A stretch of DNA of 44,085 bases from NCBI GenBank assembly GCA_028280415.1, contig JANQLV010000070.1:1-44085 (forward strand), in the 5' to 3' direction. Each line of letters starts with the position of its first letter. Position 1 is the first letter of the stretch. Below the pieces are notes generated by a model. The model had not been told where the DNA came from. It searched no databases and saw nothing but the letters and a program-made list of their open reading frames with translations. This stretch comes from Saprospiraceae bacterium. GTDB taxonomy: Bacteria > Bacteroidota > Bacteroidia > Chitinophagales > Saprospiraceae. The position numbers and the translations under genes are program-made. Below are positions 35,011-43,811 of this stretch, piece by piece.

Positions 35011-35874
35011 ATGGATTCCTCAGGAGCTGTTGGCACTTTAATTATGATTGTTACCGGCCTGACGACCTTCAAGGGCCTGAAAGATTATGCCTATTTCGAA
35101 GCCTATAAGTTCAATATTGATAAAATTCTAATCAATAAAGAGTACAAGAGACTGATTACTTCGGGTTTCTTACATGGCAGTTGGTTGCATTATGGATTTA
35201 ACATGATCGCGCTGCTTTCTTTTAGTTTCTCGCTGGAATTGACTTTTGGCTATGTAAAATTTTTACTCATTTATTTCGGATCAAAAATAGGAGGCAGTCT
35301 GTTAGCTTTATTTGTACACCGCAATCATGGCGACTATAGTGCAATCGGAGCATCAGGAGCGATTAGCGGGGTGATTATGTCCTCGATAATTTTGTTCCCC
35401 GATCACAACATCGGCTTTGTCATTTTACCATTTGAGATAAAAAGCTGGATATTCGCGCTGCTTTTCATTGTTATTTCAATTTTTGGGATAAAAGCCCAAA
35501 GGGATAATATCGGCCATGAGGCACATCTGGGAGGGGCTTTAACGGGTATACTGATATCCCTGATCCTGAGACCTTCCATTCTTGAGCAAAATCCTTGGAT
35601 CGTACTATTAACAGCCGGTCCTATAATTGCCTTTTTAATCCTGATCATCCGCAATCCCGCAGTACTGATGGCTGAAAAATACTGGGGAGAAACGCTGAGT
35701 CGCCGAAATTTCCGTTTTAGGGAAAAAGCAAATCCCCAAGACTTGAAATTTAAAAATAAATCAGAACGGGAAGCTTCGCTCAACCAGCTTCTCGACAAGA
35801 TCAAGAAGGAGGGGATTGATAGTCTTAGCAAGAAAGAAAGGGAGCTTCTGGATCAACTTAAAAATGATATTTGA
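35011..35874 (+). CDS. Rhomboid-family intramembrane serine protease
   Basis: 287 residues with six or seven TM helices. The catalytic dyad is S115 in IGASGAISGV and H172 in GHEAHLGGALTG, with the supporting HYGFNMIAL asparagine helix (oxyanion region) near residue 70. After the membrane core a charged cytoplasmic tail of about 65 residues (from about 225) is helical and Lys/Glu rich. Rhomboids cleave TM helices of client proteins. No client is evident from context. The ATG directly follows the A/C-rich repeat. Confidence 0.92.
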   Translation: MDSSGAVGTLIMIVTGLTTFKGLKDYAYFEAYKFNIDKILINKEYKRLITSGFLHGSWLHYGFNMIALLSFSFSLELTFGYVKFLLIYFGSKIGGSLLALFVHRNHGDYSAIGASGAISGVIMSSIILFPDHNIGFVILPFEIKSWIFALLFIVISIFGIKAQRDNIGHEAHLGGALTGILISLILRPSILEQNPWIVLLTAGPIIAFLILIIRNPAVLMAEKYWGETLSRRNFRFREKANPQDLKFKNKSEREASLNQLLDKIKKEGIDSLSKKERELLDQLKNDI

Positions 35875-36100
35875 TCTATTGGCTAAATGGTTACTTTTTT
35901 AATTAAAACAGTTCACCCTAAGACGTAGAAATTTTACCAGGCAGATTCAACCGGAGTTTTACTGCTTTTTATACAAAAATCAAATCTCAAAGCACTTTAT
36001 TTTGAGTATAAATTACTAGCTTAGCTTCCCAATATCTGAAATAAGGCAAGCATTTACTACCAACTGAGGATTACTAATTCATTTTCAAGTATCATTTCAT
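35875..36100. other. Intergenic region before the amylase gene
   Basis: 226 bases, AT-rich. No hairpin or clear TAnnTTTG element was recognised, so the amylase promoter cannot be placed. Confidence 0.4.
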
Positions 36101-37942
36101 ATGAAGTATTTGTTATCCTTTGTGCTTAGCTTTTTTTGTCTTTCTGCATTCTCTCAAAACAAAATTCAGCATCTTGAACCACCCAACTGGTGGCTTGGTA
36201 TGAAAAATCCGAATGTGCAATTACTGGTACACGGTGAACTAATTTCGGATTATCATCCTTCAATCGATTACACGGGAGTGCAAATACGACAGATAATTAA
36301 GGTCGAAAACCCCAATTATCTTTTCCTTGATCTGGAACTGGCTGCCGATGCCCGCCCGGGTATGGTTCGAATTGATTTTTCTAAAAATGGTGAAAAAAGT
36401 TTTAGTCAAAACTGGGAACTGAAAGCCAGGGAGAGCAAAGTTGAAGATCGTAGCACATTCGATCAGTCGGATGTACTTTATCTTATAACTCCGGACCGTT
36501 TTGTCAATGGTGAGCCTGCAAATGATAATGTACAGGGAATGCGAGAGCTGGCCGACCGGTCTAATAAAGGAGGGCGGCACGGTGGAGATATCAAGGGGAT
36601 TCTTCAAAGCCTGGATTATATTGCTGATCTCGGATTTACCGCAATTTGGCTCAATCCGGTACTGGAAAATGATATGGTCAAATATTCTTATCACGGTTAT
36701 TCAACTACTGATTTTTATAAAGTTGATCCAAGATTTGGAACTAATGAAGAATATCAGGCATTAGCACGGGAAGCGAGAAAAAAAGGGATTAAACTGATCA
36801 TGGATATGATCGTCAATCATTGCGGTTCTTATCACTGGTGGATGAATGATTTGCCTATGCAGGACTGGATCAATCAGTGGCCGGAATATACCAATACCAA
36901 TCATCGTAAATCGGTTATCCAGGACCCTTATGTTTCCAAAACCGATCATAAAAACTTTACGGATGGCTGGTTTGTACCAACTATGCCGGACCTTAATCAA
37001 CGCAATCCCTTAATGGCCAATTACCTGACCCAGAATGCAATCTGGTGGATTGAATTTCTTGGACTGGCGGGAATTCGTATGGATACGTACCCATATCCGG
37101 ATATGGACTATATGACGGAGTGGACCAGGAGGGTAGAAGAGGAATATCCCGATTTTAATGTAGTAGGTGAAGAATGGAATAATAATCCCGCTATTGTGGC
37201 TTACTGGCAACGCGGGAAACAAAATCCTAATGGTTATACTTCTGATTTGCGTAGCCTGATGGACTTTCCACTACAGGTAGCGCTAGTGAATGCCCTGAAT
37301 AGTGACGAATCATGGGAGGGCGGCTGGATGAACGTGTATAATATGCTCGCACTGGATTTCCTCTATGCTGAACCTGAAGAACTCGTCGTTTTTCCCGATA
37401 ATCACGATATGAGCCGTATTTTTACACAGCTCAATGAAGATTTTGATAAATATAAAAATGCGCTGGCTTTCTTTGCTACGGTGAGGGGAATCCCGCAAAT
37501 TTATTACGGCACAGAAATACTGATGAAAAACCCCGGCTCGACAGATCACGGAATTATCCGCTCCGACTTCCCGGGCGGTTGGAAAGGCGACACTATCAAT
37601 GTGTTTAGCCAAGAAGGCCTCACGGATCAGCAGAAAGAGGCACAGGCTTTCACTAAAAAACTTTTGAATTGGCGTAAAACAGCCTCAGTTATTCATTATG
37701 GAAAACTAATACACTTCTTACCTCAGAATGGAGTTTATGTTTTTTTCCGCCACGATGAAAAAGACAAAGTGATGGTCATTCTAAATAAAAATAAAGAAGA
37801 TTCCATATTGAAACTGGATCGGTTTGCAGAAATCATAAATGGGGAGACGAAAGCTAAAGATATCCTTTCGGATCAGTCTTTTAACCTGGGCACGGAAATC
37901 CATCTAAAAGCTCAAACGCCCATGATTCTCAAAATCCATTAA
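36101..37942 (+). CDS. GH13 alpha-amylase/neopullulanase-type enzyme (SusA-like)
   Basis: 613 residues with a signal peptide (MKYLLSFVLSFFCLSAFSQ). An N-terminal beta-sandwich (about 20-115, HLEPPNWWLGMKNPNVQLLV) is typical of cyclomaltodextrinase/neopullulanase enzymes. The GH13 barrel has region I DMIVNHCG, region II GIRMDTYPY (nucleophile D328), region III VVGEEWNN (acid/base E357) and region IV FPDNHDMSR (D436). It hydrolyses maltodextrins, probably in the periplasm. The transporter gene begins 49 bases downstream, giving a two-gene maltodextrin unit. No SusC/SusD or MalR regulator is present in the window. Confidence 0.93.
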   Translation: MKYLLSFVLSFFCLSAFSQNKIQHLEPPNWWLGMKNPNVQLLVHGELISDYHPSIDYTGVQIRQIIKVENPNYLFLDLELAADARPGMVRIDFSKNGEKSFSQNWELKARESKVEDRSTFDQSDVLYLITPDRFVNGEPANDNVQGMRELADRSNKGGRHGGDIKGILQSLDYIADLGFTAIWLNPVLENDMVKYSYHGYSTTDFYKVDPRFGTNEEYQALAREARKKGIKLIMDMIVNHCGSYHWWMNDLPMQDWINQWPEYTNTNHRKSVIQDPYVSKTDHKNFTDGWFVPTMPDLNQRNPLMANYLTQNAIWWIEFLGLAGIRMDTYPYPDMDYMTEWTRRVEEEYPDFNVVGEEWNNNPAIVAYWQRGKQNPNGYTSDLRSLMDFPLQVALVNALNSDESWEGGWMNVYNMLALDFLYAEPEELVVFPDNHDMSRIFTQLNEDFDKYKNALAFFATVRGIPQIYYGTEILMKNPGSTDHGIIRSDFPGGWKGDTINVFSQEGLTDQQKEAQAFTKKLLNWRKTASVIHYGKLIHFLPQNGVYVFFRHDEKDKVMVILNKNKEDSILKLDRFAEIINGETKAKDILSDQSFNLGTEIHLKAQTPMILKIH

Positions 37943-37991
37943 ACACGGTATTTACCTTTATCGCCTTTTTAACATCTGTAAGCCTTTAATC

Positions 37992-39302
37992 ATGCTGGAA
38001 ATTCAAAAAAAACTTAGCAATTCCTTTTATGCGATCATGAGTATGCCGGCTACGGCGATGGGATTTGCGCTCTGCGTACAAATTGCCGCACTCAGTTGGA
38101 TACTGAATACGAAGTACGGTTTCGATATACATGAAGTAGGACTGGTTTGGATTGCCGGCCCGGCGGCGGGGATCATTGGACAAATATTGGTAGGTGTAAT
38201 CAGTGACAATGTTTGGTTTTGGGGAGGGCGCCGGAGACCCTTTATCATTATCGGCAGTGTGATTGCCGGTTTAATGATCCTGGCCCTGCCCTACATCGAT
38301 GTCATTAATGATTCACTTGGAGTAGACAGTTTGATTGGGGTGGCAATTACCGTGGCCCTGACGCTTGATTTGGCAATTAATATCAGTTTTAATCCTACCC
38401 GTTCTTTAATTTCTGACCTTACAAATCCTGGAGAACAGAGAACAAAAGGATATACGATGATGCAAACGGTTTCGGGATTTTTTGGTGTTGTAGCCTATTT
38501 AATCGGTGCATTGATTAATAATTATTTTTTGATTTACTCCGGAGGTATTTTTGTATTATTAGCGGGCCTGGTTCCCTTGCTTTTTATTGAGGAACCAAAA
38601 GATCTAAAAAATAATAACGAGGAAGTAGAAGAAGGAAAAGTCACTGCTGAAGTAAAGTTTGATTTGGCAGAATTTCTAAAAATCTGCATTGCGCATTCGT
38701 TTACCTGGATTGGTGTTCAATCCATGTTTGTCTATATCTTTTTTTATATAAAGGAAGTTATCTACGGGTATGGTTCTGTGGAGTCCATTTCTACTGAAAC
38801 CAGCAATCAGATAGGTATGAATATCGGAATTGCTTTCGCAATACTGAATACCGTAGGTTTTTTAGGGCCCATGCTTATTATCGAGCCCATGACCAGAAAA
38901 ATAGGCCGGGTGAAAACCCATATGATTTGTATATTTTTGATGGCTCTGGGTTATGGATTAATGGCTTATTTAGGAAATTCTTATATTGCACTTTATACCT
39001 TTATGGCTATTATTGGGATTGGCTGGGGATCAGTGGTAAGTCTTCCTTTCGCTATTATGAGTGAAGTCATTGATATTTCTAAAATCGGATTATTTATGGG
39101 GCTTTTTAACCTTTCGGTGGTGATACCTCAGTTAATAGCTTCGGGTTTGGGCTCCTTTTTCCAGGGACAGGAAGACAAGCGAATGATATTTATTATCTGT
39201 GCAGCCATGCTTGCCATTTCCGGTGTACTCTGGCTACTGGTCAAAGAACAGAAGCCCGATCCAGTTACTGACAGCACGAATACGATGGCCGGGGGGCATT
39301 AA
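37992..39302 (+). CDS. MFS sugar transporter (SLC45/GPH-like), probable maltose/maltodextrin importer
   Basis: 436 residues with 12 predicted TM helices. The loop GVISDNVWFWGGRRRPFIII (TM2-3) is the MFS RXGRR motif in the SLC45/sucrose-transporter style, and TSDLTNPGEQ-like sequence (ISDLTNPGEQRTKGYTMMQT) is found in Bacteroidota maltose transporters. A charged central loop (about 200-215) separates the halves. Placement directly after the GH13 enzyme indicates uptake of its products across the inner membrane. Cotransported ion is unknown. Confidence 0.86.
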   Translation: MLEIQKKLSNSFYAIMSMPATAMGFALCVQIAALSWILNTKYGFDIHEVGLVWIAGPAAGIIGQILVGVISDNVWFWGGRRRPFIIIGSVIAGLMILALPYIDVINDSLGVDSLIGVAITVALTLDLAINISFNPTRSLISDLTNPGEQRTKGYTMMQTVSGFFGVVAYLIGALINNYFLIYSGGIFVLLAGLVPLLFIEEPKDLKNNNEEVEEGKVTAEVKFDLAEFLKICIAHSFTWIGVQSMFVYIFFYIKEVIYGYGSVESISTETSNQIGMNIGIAFAILNTVGFLGPMLIIEPMTRKIGRVKTHMICIFLMALGYGLMAYLGNSYIALYTFMAIIGIGWGSVVSLPFAIMSEVIDISKIGLFMGLFNLSVVIPQLIASGLGSFFQGQEDKRMIFIICAAMLAISGVLWLLVKEQKPDPVTDSTNTMAGGH

Positions 39303-39347
39303 AAACAAGAGCCTGATCGTTTGTCCATTGATTTCTTGCGTGTATAG

Positions 39348-39983
39348 ATGAATATTAAAAACACCTGCATGTCAAACATCAAAGATACCAACGAACAGGA
39401 GAGCTACTGGTCACTGCGATATGCCGAAAACCGCACTGGTTGGGACATTGGTTACCCCTCAACTCCTATCAAGGAATACATTGACCAGTTAAATGATAAA
39501 TCCTTACAAATTCTGATTCCTGGTGCAGGGAATGCTTACGAAGCAGAATACCTGTATCAGTCGGGCTTTCTCAATGTTCATATACTGGATATTGCCAAAG
39601 CGCCTTTAGAAGCTTTTAAAGAGCGGAATCCCGATTTTCCAGAGTCACAGCTTATTCAGGAAAACTTTTTCGAACACGAAGGCAATTACGATTTGATTTT
39701 TGAACAAACTTTTTTCTGCTCTTTTGTTCCAACGGCTGAAAACCGTCAACAATATGCTAAAAAAATGGCTTCCCTCCTTAAACCAAAAGGTAAATTAGTT
39801 GGTTTATGGTTTGATTTTCCTTTGACCGGGAATATGGAAAAACGCCCTTTTGGCGGTACAAAAAAAGAATATTTGTCCTATTTGCGACCTTACTTTGATG
39901 TCTATATTTTCAAAAAAGCTTATAATTCAATCAAACCAAGATTAGGAAATGAATTGTTTGGTGTTTTTATAAAAAATAAGTAA
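39348..39983 (+). CDS. TPMT-family SAM-dependent methyltransferase
   Basis: 211 residues; the ATG at 39369 is an alternative start giving 204. It starts ESYWSLRYAENRTGWDIGYP, with the SAM motif LQILIPGAGNAYEAEYLY and later FEQTFFCSFVPTAENRQQYA and RPFGGTKKEYLSYL-type sequence, all typical of the thiopurine S-methyltransferase family found in Bacteroidota. It methylates small thiol, selenium or halide-type substrates; the physiological substrate is unknown. An AraC regulator gene starts seven bases after it, so the two are co-transcribed. Confidence 0.88.
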   Translation: MNIKNTCMSNIKDTNEQESYWSLRYAENRTGWDIGYPSTPIKEYIDQLNDKSLQILIPGAGNAYEAEYLYQSGFLNVHILDIAKAPLEAFKERNPDFPESQLIQENFFEHEGNYDLIFEQTFFCSFVPTAENRQQYAKKMASLLKPKGKLVGLWFDFPLTGNMEKRPFGGTKKEYLSYLRPYFDVYIFKKAYNSIKPRLGNELFGVFIKNK

Positions 39984-39990
39984 AACCAAT

Positions 39991-40815
39991 ATGAAGTTTA
40001 TCGGCATAACAGAAGAGTATTTGATTTTAAAGGATATAGGTACAGACAATCACGATATCCTAAAAGAAAAAATCAAAAGCAGTCTTTCGATTCTTTGGAA
40101 CACAGAAGGAGAAACTGTGCTGTTGATCGATAAAGTTGAATATCGTTTGAAAAAGGATCAACTTATTTTTTTAACGGAGTTCCATAATGTTGAAATAAAA
40201 AAAATAGATATGCTTCGAATGGTGCGATTCAATCGCCCGTTCTATTGTATCAAGGATCACGACAATGAAATTGGCTGTAAAGGTGTTCTTTTTTATGGAG
40301 CTTCAAAAGTGCCGATAGTCAATATTCCGGATGATGAACTTGAAAAGTTTGAGCTGCTCTGGAAAATGTTTAAGATCGAAATGCAATCCAGAGATAAATT
40401 ACAGATCGAGATGCTCCAGATGATGCTTAAAAGATTTATCATTCTATGTACCAGATTGCGAAAAGAACAGGGAGAGGTACAATTGGATAAAGAAACTCAT
40501 GATGTTGTCAGAGAATTTAATTTTTTGGTCGAAATGCATTTCAAAACCAAGCATTCCGTGGCTGAATATGCTGATCTGCTTAATAAATCCCCCAAGACTT
40601 TATCCAATTCCTTTTCAAAACAAAATCAAAAGTCTCCGCTTCAGATTATTCAAGAGCGAATACTGCTGGAAGCCCGCAGGTTACTGGCCTATAGCGAAAT
40701 GGCCGTTAAAGAAATAGCCTATGAAATAGGCTTCGATTCCGTCCAGACTTTTAGCCGTTTTTTTAAAAATAAAGAAGGTATTTCTCCTTTGGAATATAGA
40801 AAACGCGTGGCCTAA
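39991..40815 (+). CDS. AraC-family transcriptional regulator
   Basis: 274 residues. The N-terminal part (1-165) resembles a cupin-like sensing domain with no clear ligand residues (VLLIDKVEYRLKKDQLIFLT). The C-terminal AraC double HTH has HSVAEYADLLNKSPKTLSNS for the first helix pair and VKEIAYEIGFDSVQTFSRFF then GISPLEYRKR for the second, the family signature. It follows the methyltransferase by seven bases and may control that gene or the glyoxalase-like gene downstream. Confidence 0.9.
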   Translation: MKFIGITEEYLILKDIGTDNHDILKEKIKSSLSILWNTEGETVLLIDKVEYRLKKDQLIFLTEFHNVEIKKIDMLRMVRFNRPFYCIKDHDNEIGCKGVLFYGASKVPIVNIPDDELEKFELLWKMFKIEMQSRDKLQIEMLQMMLKRFIILCTRLRKEQGEVQLDKETHDVVREFNFLVEMHFKTKHSVAEYADLLNKSPKTLSNSFSKQNQKSPLQIIQERILLEARRLLAYSEMAVKEIAYEIGFDSVQTFSRFFKNKEGISPLEYRKRVA

Positions 40816-40924
40816 ACACTGAAAGACACGGATTTATACGATTTTAGTAAGAAAAAATTATTATATTGAAATCTAGCTGTCTGTTATTCGCAAGTAATTT
40901 TATGTAGCCCTCAGCGTCTTAAAA

Positions 40925-41548
40925 ATGAAAAACCTTGATCACTTGGTCTATGCCGTTCCGAATCTCGAAATGGCTATGGATGATATCGAACAAAGATTCG
41001 GTATTCGACCGGTATATGGAGGTAAGCATGAAAACCAGGGGACGCATAATGCCTTAATAGGACTTGGTAATCGTCAGTATTTTGAGATTATAGCTGTTGA
41101 TCCCAATAATAAAAGAATTTCTTCTCCGCGCTGGATGGGAGTGGATTTGATCGAAAAACCAATGCTTACCCGGTGGGCTGCCAAAACCAATGATATTGAA
41201 AACCAGGCAAATTATCTAAAATCCTGCATTCCCTTATTAGGCAGTATTGACCGGGGCAGTCGCAGATTAAGCGATAACAGTCTCCTGGAATGGACCCTTA
41301 CCCTGCCTTTACCCGGGCCAGTAGTAGAAATCCTGCCATTTTTTATAGATTGGAAGAGCTCTGAACATCCTGGTGTCAGCCTTAAAGCTTCCTGTAAATT
41401 GATTAGCTTTGAAGCTACTCACCCAAGTCCTGAACGCCTCTTATCCATTTTACAGAAACTGGATATTGATCTCGTTATAAAAAAGTCAAATGAAATTAGC
41501 CTCATTGCTACGATTCAAACTCCTAATGGCCAACAGATTCTTAGTTAA
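40925..41548 (+). CDS. Glyoxalase-like (VOC superfamily) protein
   Basis: 207 residues. The N-terminus MKNLDHLVYAVPNLEMAMDD followed by FGIRPVYGGKHENQGTHNAL and RQYFEIIAVDP is the Glyoxalase_3/VOC pattern, with H6 and the His/Glu of the second half (E60 region) as possible metal ligands. A second, more diverged half follows. Substrate unknown. It is convergent with the lipoprotein gene at 41559; only ten bases separate the stops. Confidence 0.82.
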   Translation: MKNLDHLVYAVPNLEMAMDDIEQRFGIRPVYGGKHENQGTHNALIGLGNRQYFEIIAVDPNNKRISSPRWMGVDLIEKPMLTRWAAKTNDIENQANYLKSCIPLLGSIDRGSRRLSDNSLLEWTLTLPLPGPVVEILPFFIDWKSSEHPGVSLKASCKLISFEATHPSPERLLSILQKLDIDLVIKKSNEISLIATIQTPNGQQILS

Positions 41549-41558
41549 TTATTTTTTA

Positions 41559-42296
41559 CTACTTTATCCTTTTAATAGCTTCCAGTTCAATTTTCGACAA
41601 CAACTTCAATGCTCCTTGCTCAAACATATCCGGCAGCTTTTCTAAAGGGGTGTTAAAATCGGCGCTGTAATTTTCATAATCCTGAAAACGGATACCATCC
41701 ACTACTCTCGAATTAAAAGCTTTTCTGAATCTGACGCCACCTCCATTGACATGAAAATTATAGGCCAGATAATCCATCGTTTTAGTTTGCTCATTGACCC
41801 AGTAGAGATAAACATCCTCATGATCAGTTCCTCCTTTTTCTTCCGAAAATCGAACCTCAATAGCATGATAAGCCTGGCCCTTGATTTTTGTAAGGCCTTT
41901 GTAGGATTTTTTTACTGCTTGATCATTTAGCCGATAGGGGAGCAGTGCAAAATAAATAACAGAATTCAGGCTGTTGCCATAACGGGTCTGATCCTTTGTA
42001 CTTAAGTCTAGTGTATCTCCGTTTACGGTATAAATGAACTGCTCATTGTCCAGGTAATAATGCACAGCACGATCATTTTTGCTGTGGTCGAAAGTATAGG
42101 CATATCTACCTTCATCGTGTTTGAAAGAATAATTTTTATTCCTGAAAGTGAAAGAATAATGGGCCTTTTCGTATCGCTTCCCTCCGTGAGCTTCAATGGT
42201 TTCATCAATGATTCTTTGTTCCGTGCTTTTATCTTTGGTAGCCAATCTTGTACAAGCCAGTGATGAAATAACAAATAAAGTCAGCAATATTCTCAT
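41559..42296 (-). CDS. Lipoprotein of unknown function (DUF6503-like)
   Basis: 245 residues from the ATG at 42296, which starts a lipoprotein signal (MRILLTLFVISSLACTRLAT, lipobox SLAC). The in-frame ATG at 42350 would bury that signal and is rejected. The mature part begins with a helix containing IIDETIEAHGGKRYEKAHYS and then beta strands (YSFTFRNKNYSFKHDEGRYA, IKGQAYHAIEVRFSEEKGGT), a plan like LolA/LolB-fold or DUF6503 lipoproteins of Bacteroidota. The family name is recalled from pattern, and function is unknown. Confidence 0.75.
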   Translation of the reverse strand: MRILLTLFVISSLACTRLATKDKSTEQRIIDETIEAHGGKRYEKAHYSFTFRNKNYSFKHDEGRYAYTFDHSKNDRAVHYYLDNEQFIYTVNGDTLDLSTKDQTRYGNSLNSVIYFALLPYRLNDQAVKKSYKGLTKIKGQAYHAIEVRFSEEKGGTDHEDVYLYWVNEQTKTMDYLAYNFHVNGGGVRFRKAFNSRVVDGIRFQDYENYSADFNTPLEKLPDMFEQGALKLLSKIELEAIKRIK

Positions 42297-42603
42297 GGTT
42301 AAAGTTTTTAGTAGTACTGCCAAAAGTAAAATGAAATAGCAAATAAGCATAAAGAAAACACAAATTTATATTCCCTTTGTCTGCTCGATACCCTTCCCGT
42401 TTCTTCGGTTGACAACTGTATTAGCTACTTGTACGGATAAAATCGTATTTCGATTTTCGAGGTTCGACTTTCGAGGTTCTCACAGGAGGGGAAAAAAAGC
42501 TAACACCTGGGGAATTTCTGCCTACCCCAAGCCTGATTTTGTATTGCATATTTGTAATGTATTCGGGAATAAAAATATTTTTTAACAACTACAACCAGAT
42601 ATC
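42297..42603. other. Divergent intergenic region, lipoprotein/thioredoxin
   Basis: 307 bases. Contains a short doubled sequence (TTTCGAGGTTC at about 42456 and 42469) and, at 42547-42554, CATATTTG, one base from TAnnTTTG and about 50 bases before the thioredoxin start. No gene is supported. Confidence 0.45.
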
Positions 42604-42924
42604 ATGTTACAACAAATCAATAAAGAAAATTTCAAAAGCACAGTTCAGGGAAACGATGTTGTATTGATTGATTTTTACGCTGAATGGTGCGGTCCATGCA
42701 AAGTACTTACACCACAATTAGAGGTTTTGTCAGAGGAGTTTGAAGGCAAAGCAAAAATCGTGAAAATAAACATTGACCAGGACCCGGAACTATCTGCACA
42801 GTTTGGTGTAAGAAGTATCCCTTCTCTTTTATATTTTAAAAATGGAGAATTAGCCGGGCGACAGGTTGGACTTCAACCAAAGTCGAGTATCACAAATAAT
42901 TTGAATCAATTAATAACAGCATAA
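42604..42924 (+). CDS. trxA: Thioredoxin
   Basis: 106 residues, full length for the family. Active site is DFYAEWCGPCKVLTPQLE, with the conserved KINIDQDPELSAQFGVRSIP containing the cis-proline (SIPS) and the G at YFKNGELAG. No signal peptide, so it is the cytoplasmic disulfide reductase. It is followed by its own terminator and then by an OsmC-like gene, a pairing that fits thiol/peroxide defence. Confidence 0.95.
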   Translation: MLQQINKENFKSTVQGNDVVLIDFYAEWCGPCKVLTPQLEVLSEEFEGKAKIVKINIDQDPELSAQFGVRSIPSLLYFKNGELAGRQVGLQPKSSITNNLNQLITA

Positions 42925-42936
42925 CTTAATAAATCA

Positions 42937-42983
42937 GGAAGAAAGTAGTCCCCTTAGTTATTTTACTGCTTTCTTTCCTTTTT
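42937..42983 (+). terminator. Terminator after thioredoxin
   Basis: GGAAGAAAGTAGT (42937-42949) pairs with ACTGCTTTCTTTCC (42965-42978) with one mismatch and a one-base bulge, followed by TTTTT. It lies 13 bases after the stop. Confidence 0.8.
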
Positions 42984-43008
42984 AAGTTATTTCAATCAAC
43001 TAACTATC

Positions 43009-43431
43009 ATGGCAACCAATATAAAAATCAAAAATATACCTACAGGGTATCAATCGATCATTTCGAATGGAAAACATAGTATTATAGGAGACGAGCCCGT
43101 TCCTTCCAAGGGCACAGATTTAGGCTTAGCTCCTACCGAACTCGTACTTGCAGGAATTGCAATGTGTAAAGTGGCGACGGTGCGCAATGTGGCTCGACGC
43201 AAGGGCTGGGAGATCGGGGATGTAGATGCGGAGCTCTCTCAGGTCGTAAGCCGAGAAGCTGGTGGAAAAATGAGTACCCGGGTAGAGACGATTATTAAGA
43301 TCGAAGGAGATATCACCGAAGAACAAAAAGCGAAGTTAATCAAGGAAGCGGATAATTGTTATGTCACCAGAGTAATTCGCGGAGAATGGGATTTTGCACA
43401 TTCAACCGAATTGGTAGAAGAAAAAATATAA
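43009..43431 (+). CDS. OsmC-family protein
   Basis: 140 residues. The pattern LGLAPTELVLAGIAMCKVAT with VRNVARRKGW, and a second cysteine in ADNCYVTRVIRG, fits the OsmC/Ohr family, which reduces organic hydroperoxides with a two-cysteine dyad. The Ohr/OsmC type cannot be decided from sequence alone. It follows thioredoxin but has its own upstream gap after the terminator. Confidence 0.88.
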   Translation: MATNIKIKNIPTGYQSIISNGKHSIIGDEPVPSKGTDLGLAPTELVLAGIAMCKVATVRNVARRKGWEIGDVDAELSQVVSREAGGKMSTRVETIIKIEGDITEEQKAKLIKEADNCYVTRVIRGEWDFAHSTELVEEKI

Positions 43432-43459
43432 TATTAATAAGGGTTAGTAAAATTAAATG

Positions 43460-43494
43460 GGAGGTTTTAGACTGATGTCTTGCCTCCTTTTTTC
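43460..43494 (+). terminator. Terminator after the OsmC-family gene
   Basis: Stem GGAGG (43460-43464) / CCTCC (43483-43487) with inner pair AGAC/GTCT, followed by TTTTTT. Confidence 0.72.
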
Positions 43495-43811
43495 TACCAT
43501 GATATAAATCACGGCCCTGGATATATCAAGCTTCCAAGGTCCCTCTCTTCTTCAACTATTTGTCACTCAATAAAACACTGGATTACTCAAGGATTATCTG
43601 CTTTGTCATTTTATAAATAAAAGAATTATTGCTTGCCCTCCATCCGGTAAATTCATTTCAAATCTAAGAAGTAACTCCTTTTGTAAATAAAAAAAGTATA
43701 AAGAAAGGAAAAAGTATGGATATTAATGATCAAATCAGGTGTTCCCCGCCTGCTTCTAAATTGTTCTGTCCGAAAATAGAAACAATGCGGGGTTCACAGA
43801 GATAATTAAAA
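43495..43811. other. Convergent intergenic region
   Basis: About 317 bases. A possible interrupted hairpin, CCCCGC (43744-43749) / GCGGGG (43787-43792) with inner ATTGTT/AACAAT, may end the minus-strand gene. No gene is supported. Confidence 0.45.

Noticed and set aside
40816-40924. Possible regulatory RNA between the AraC and glyoxalase-like genes
   Set aside because: Only about 109 AT-rich bases, with no stable hairpin or known motif.
42455-42480. Short doubled sequence TTTCGAGGTTC as a regulatory repeat
   Set aside because: Only two copies 13 bases apart, with no symmetry and no promoter at a fixed distance.
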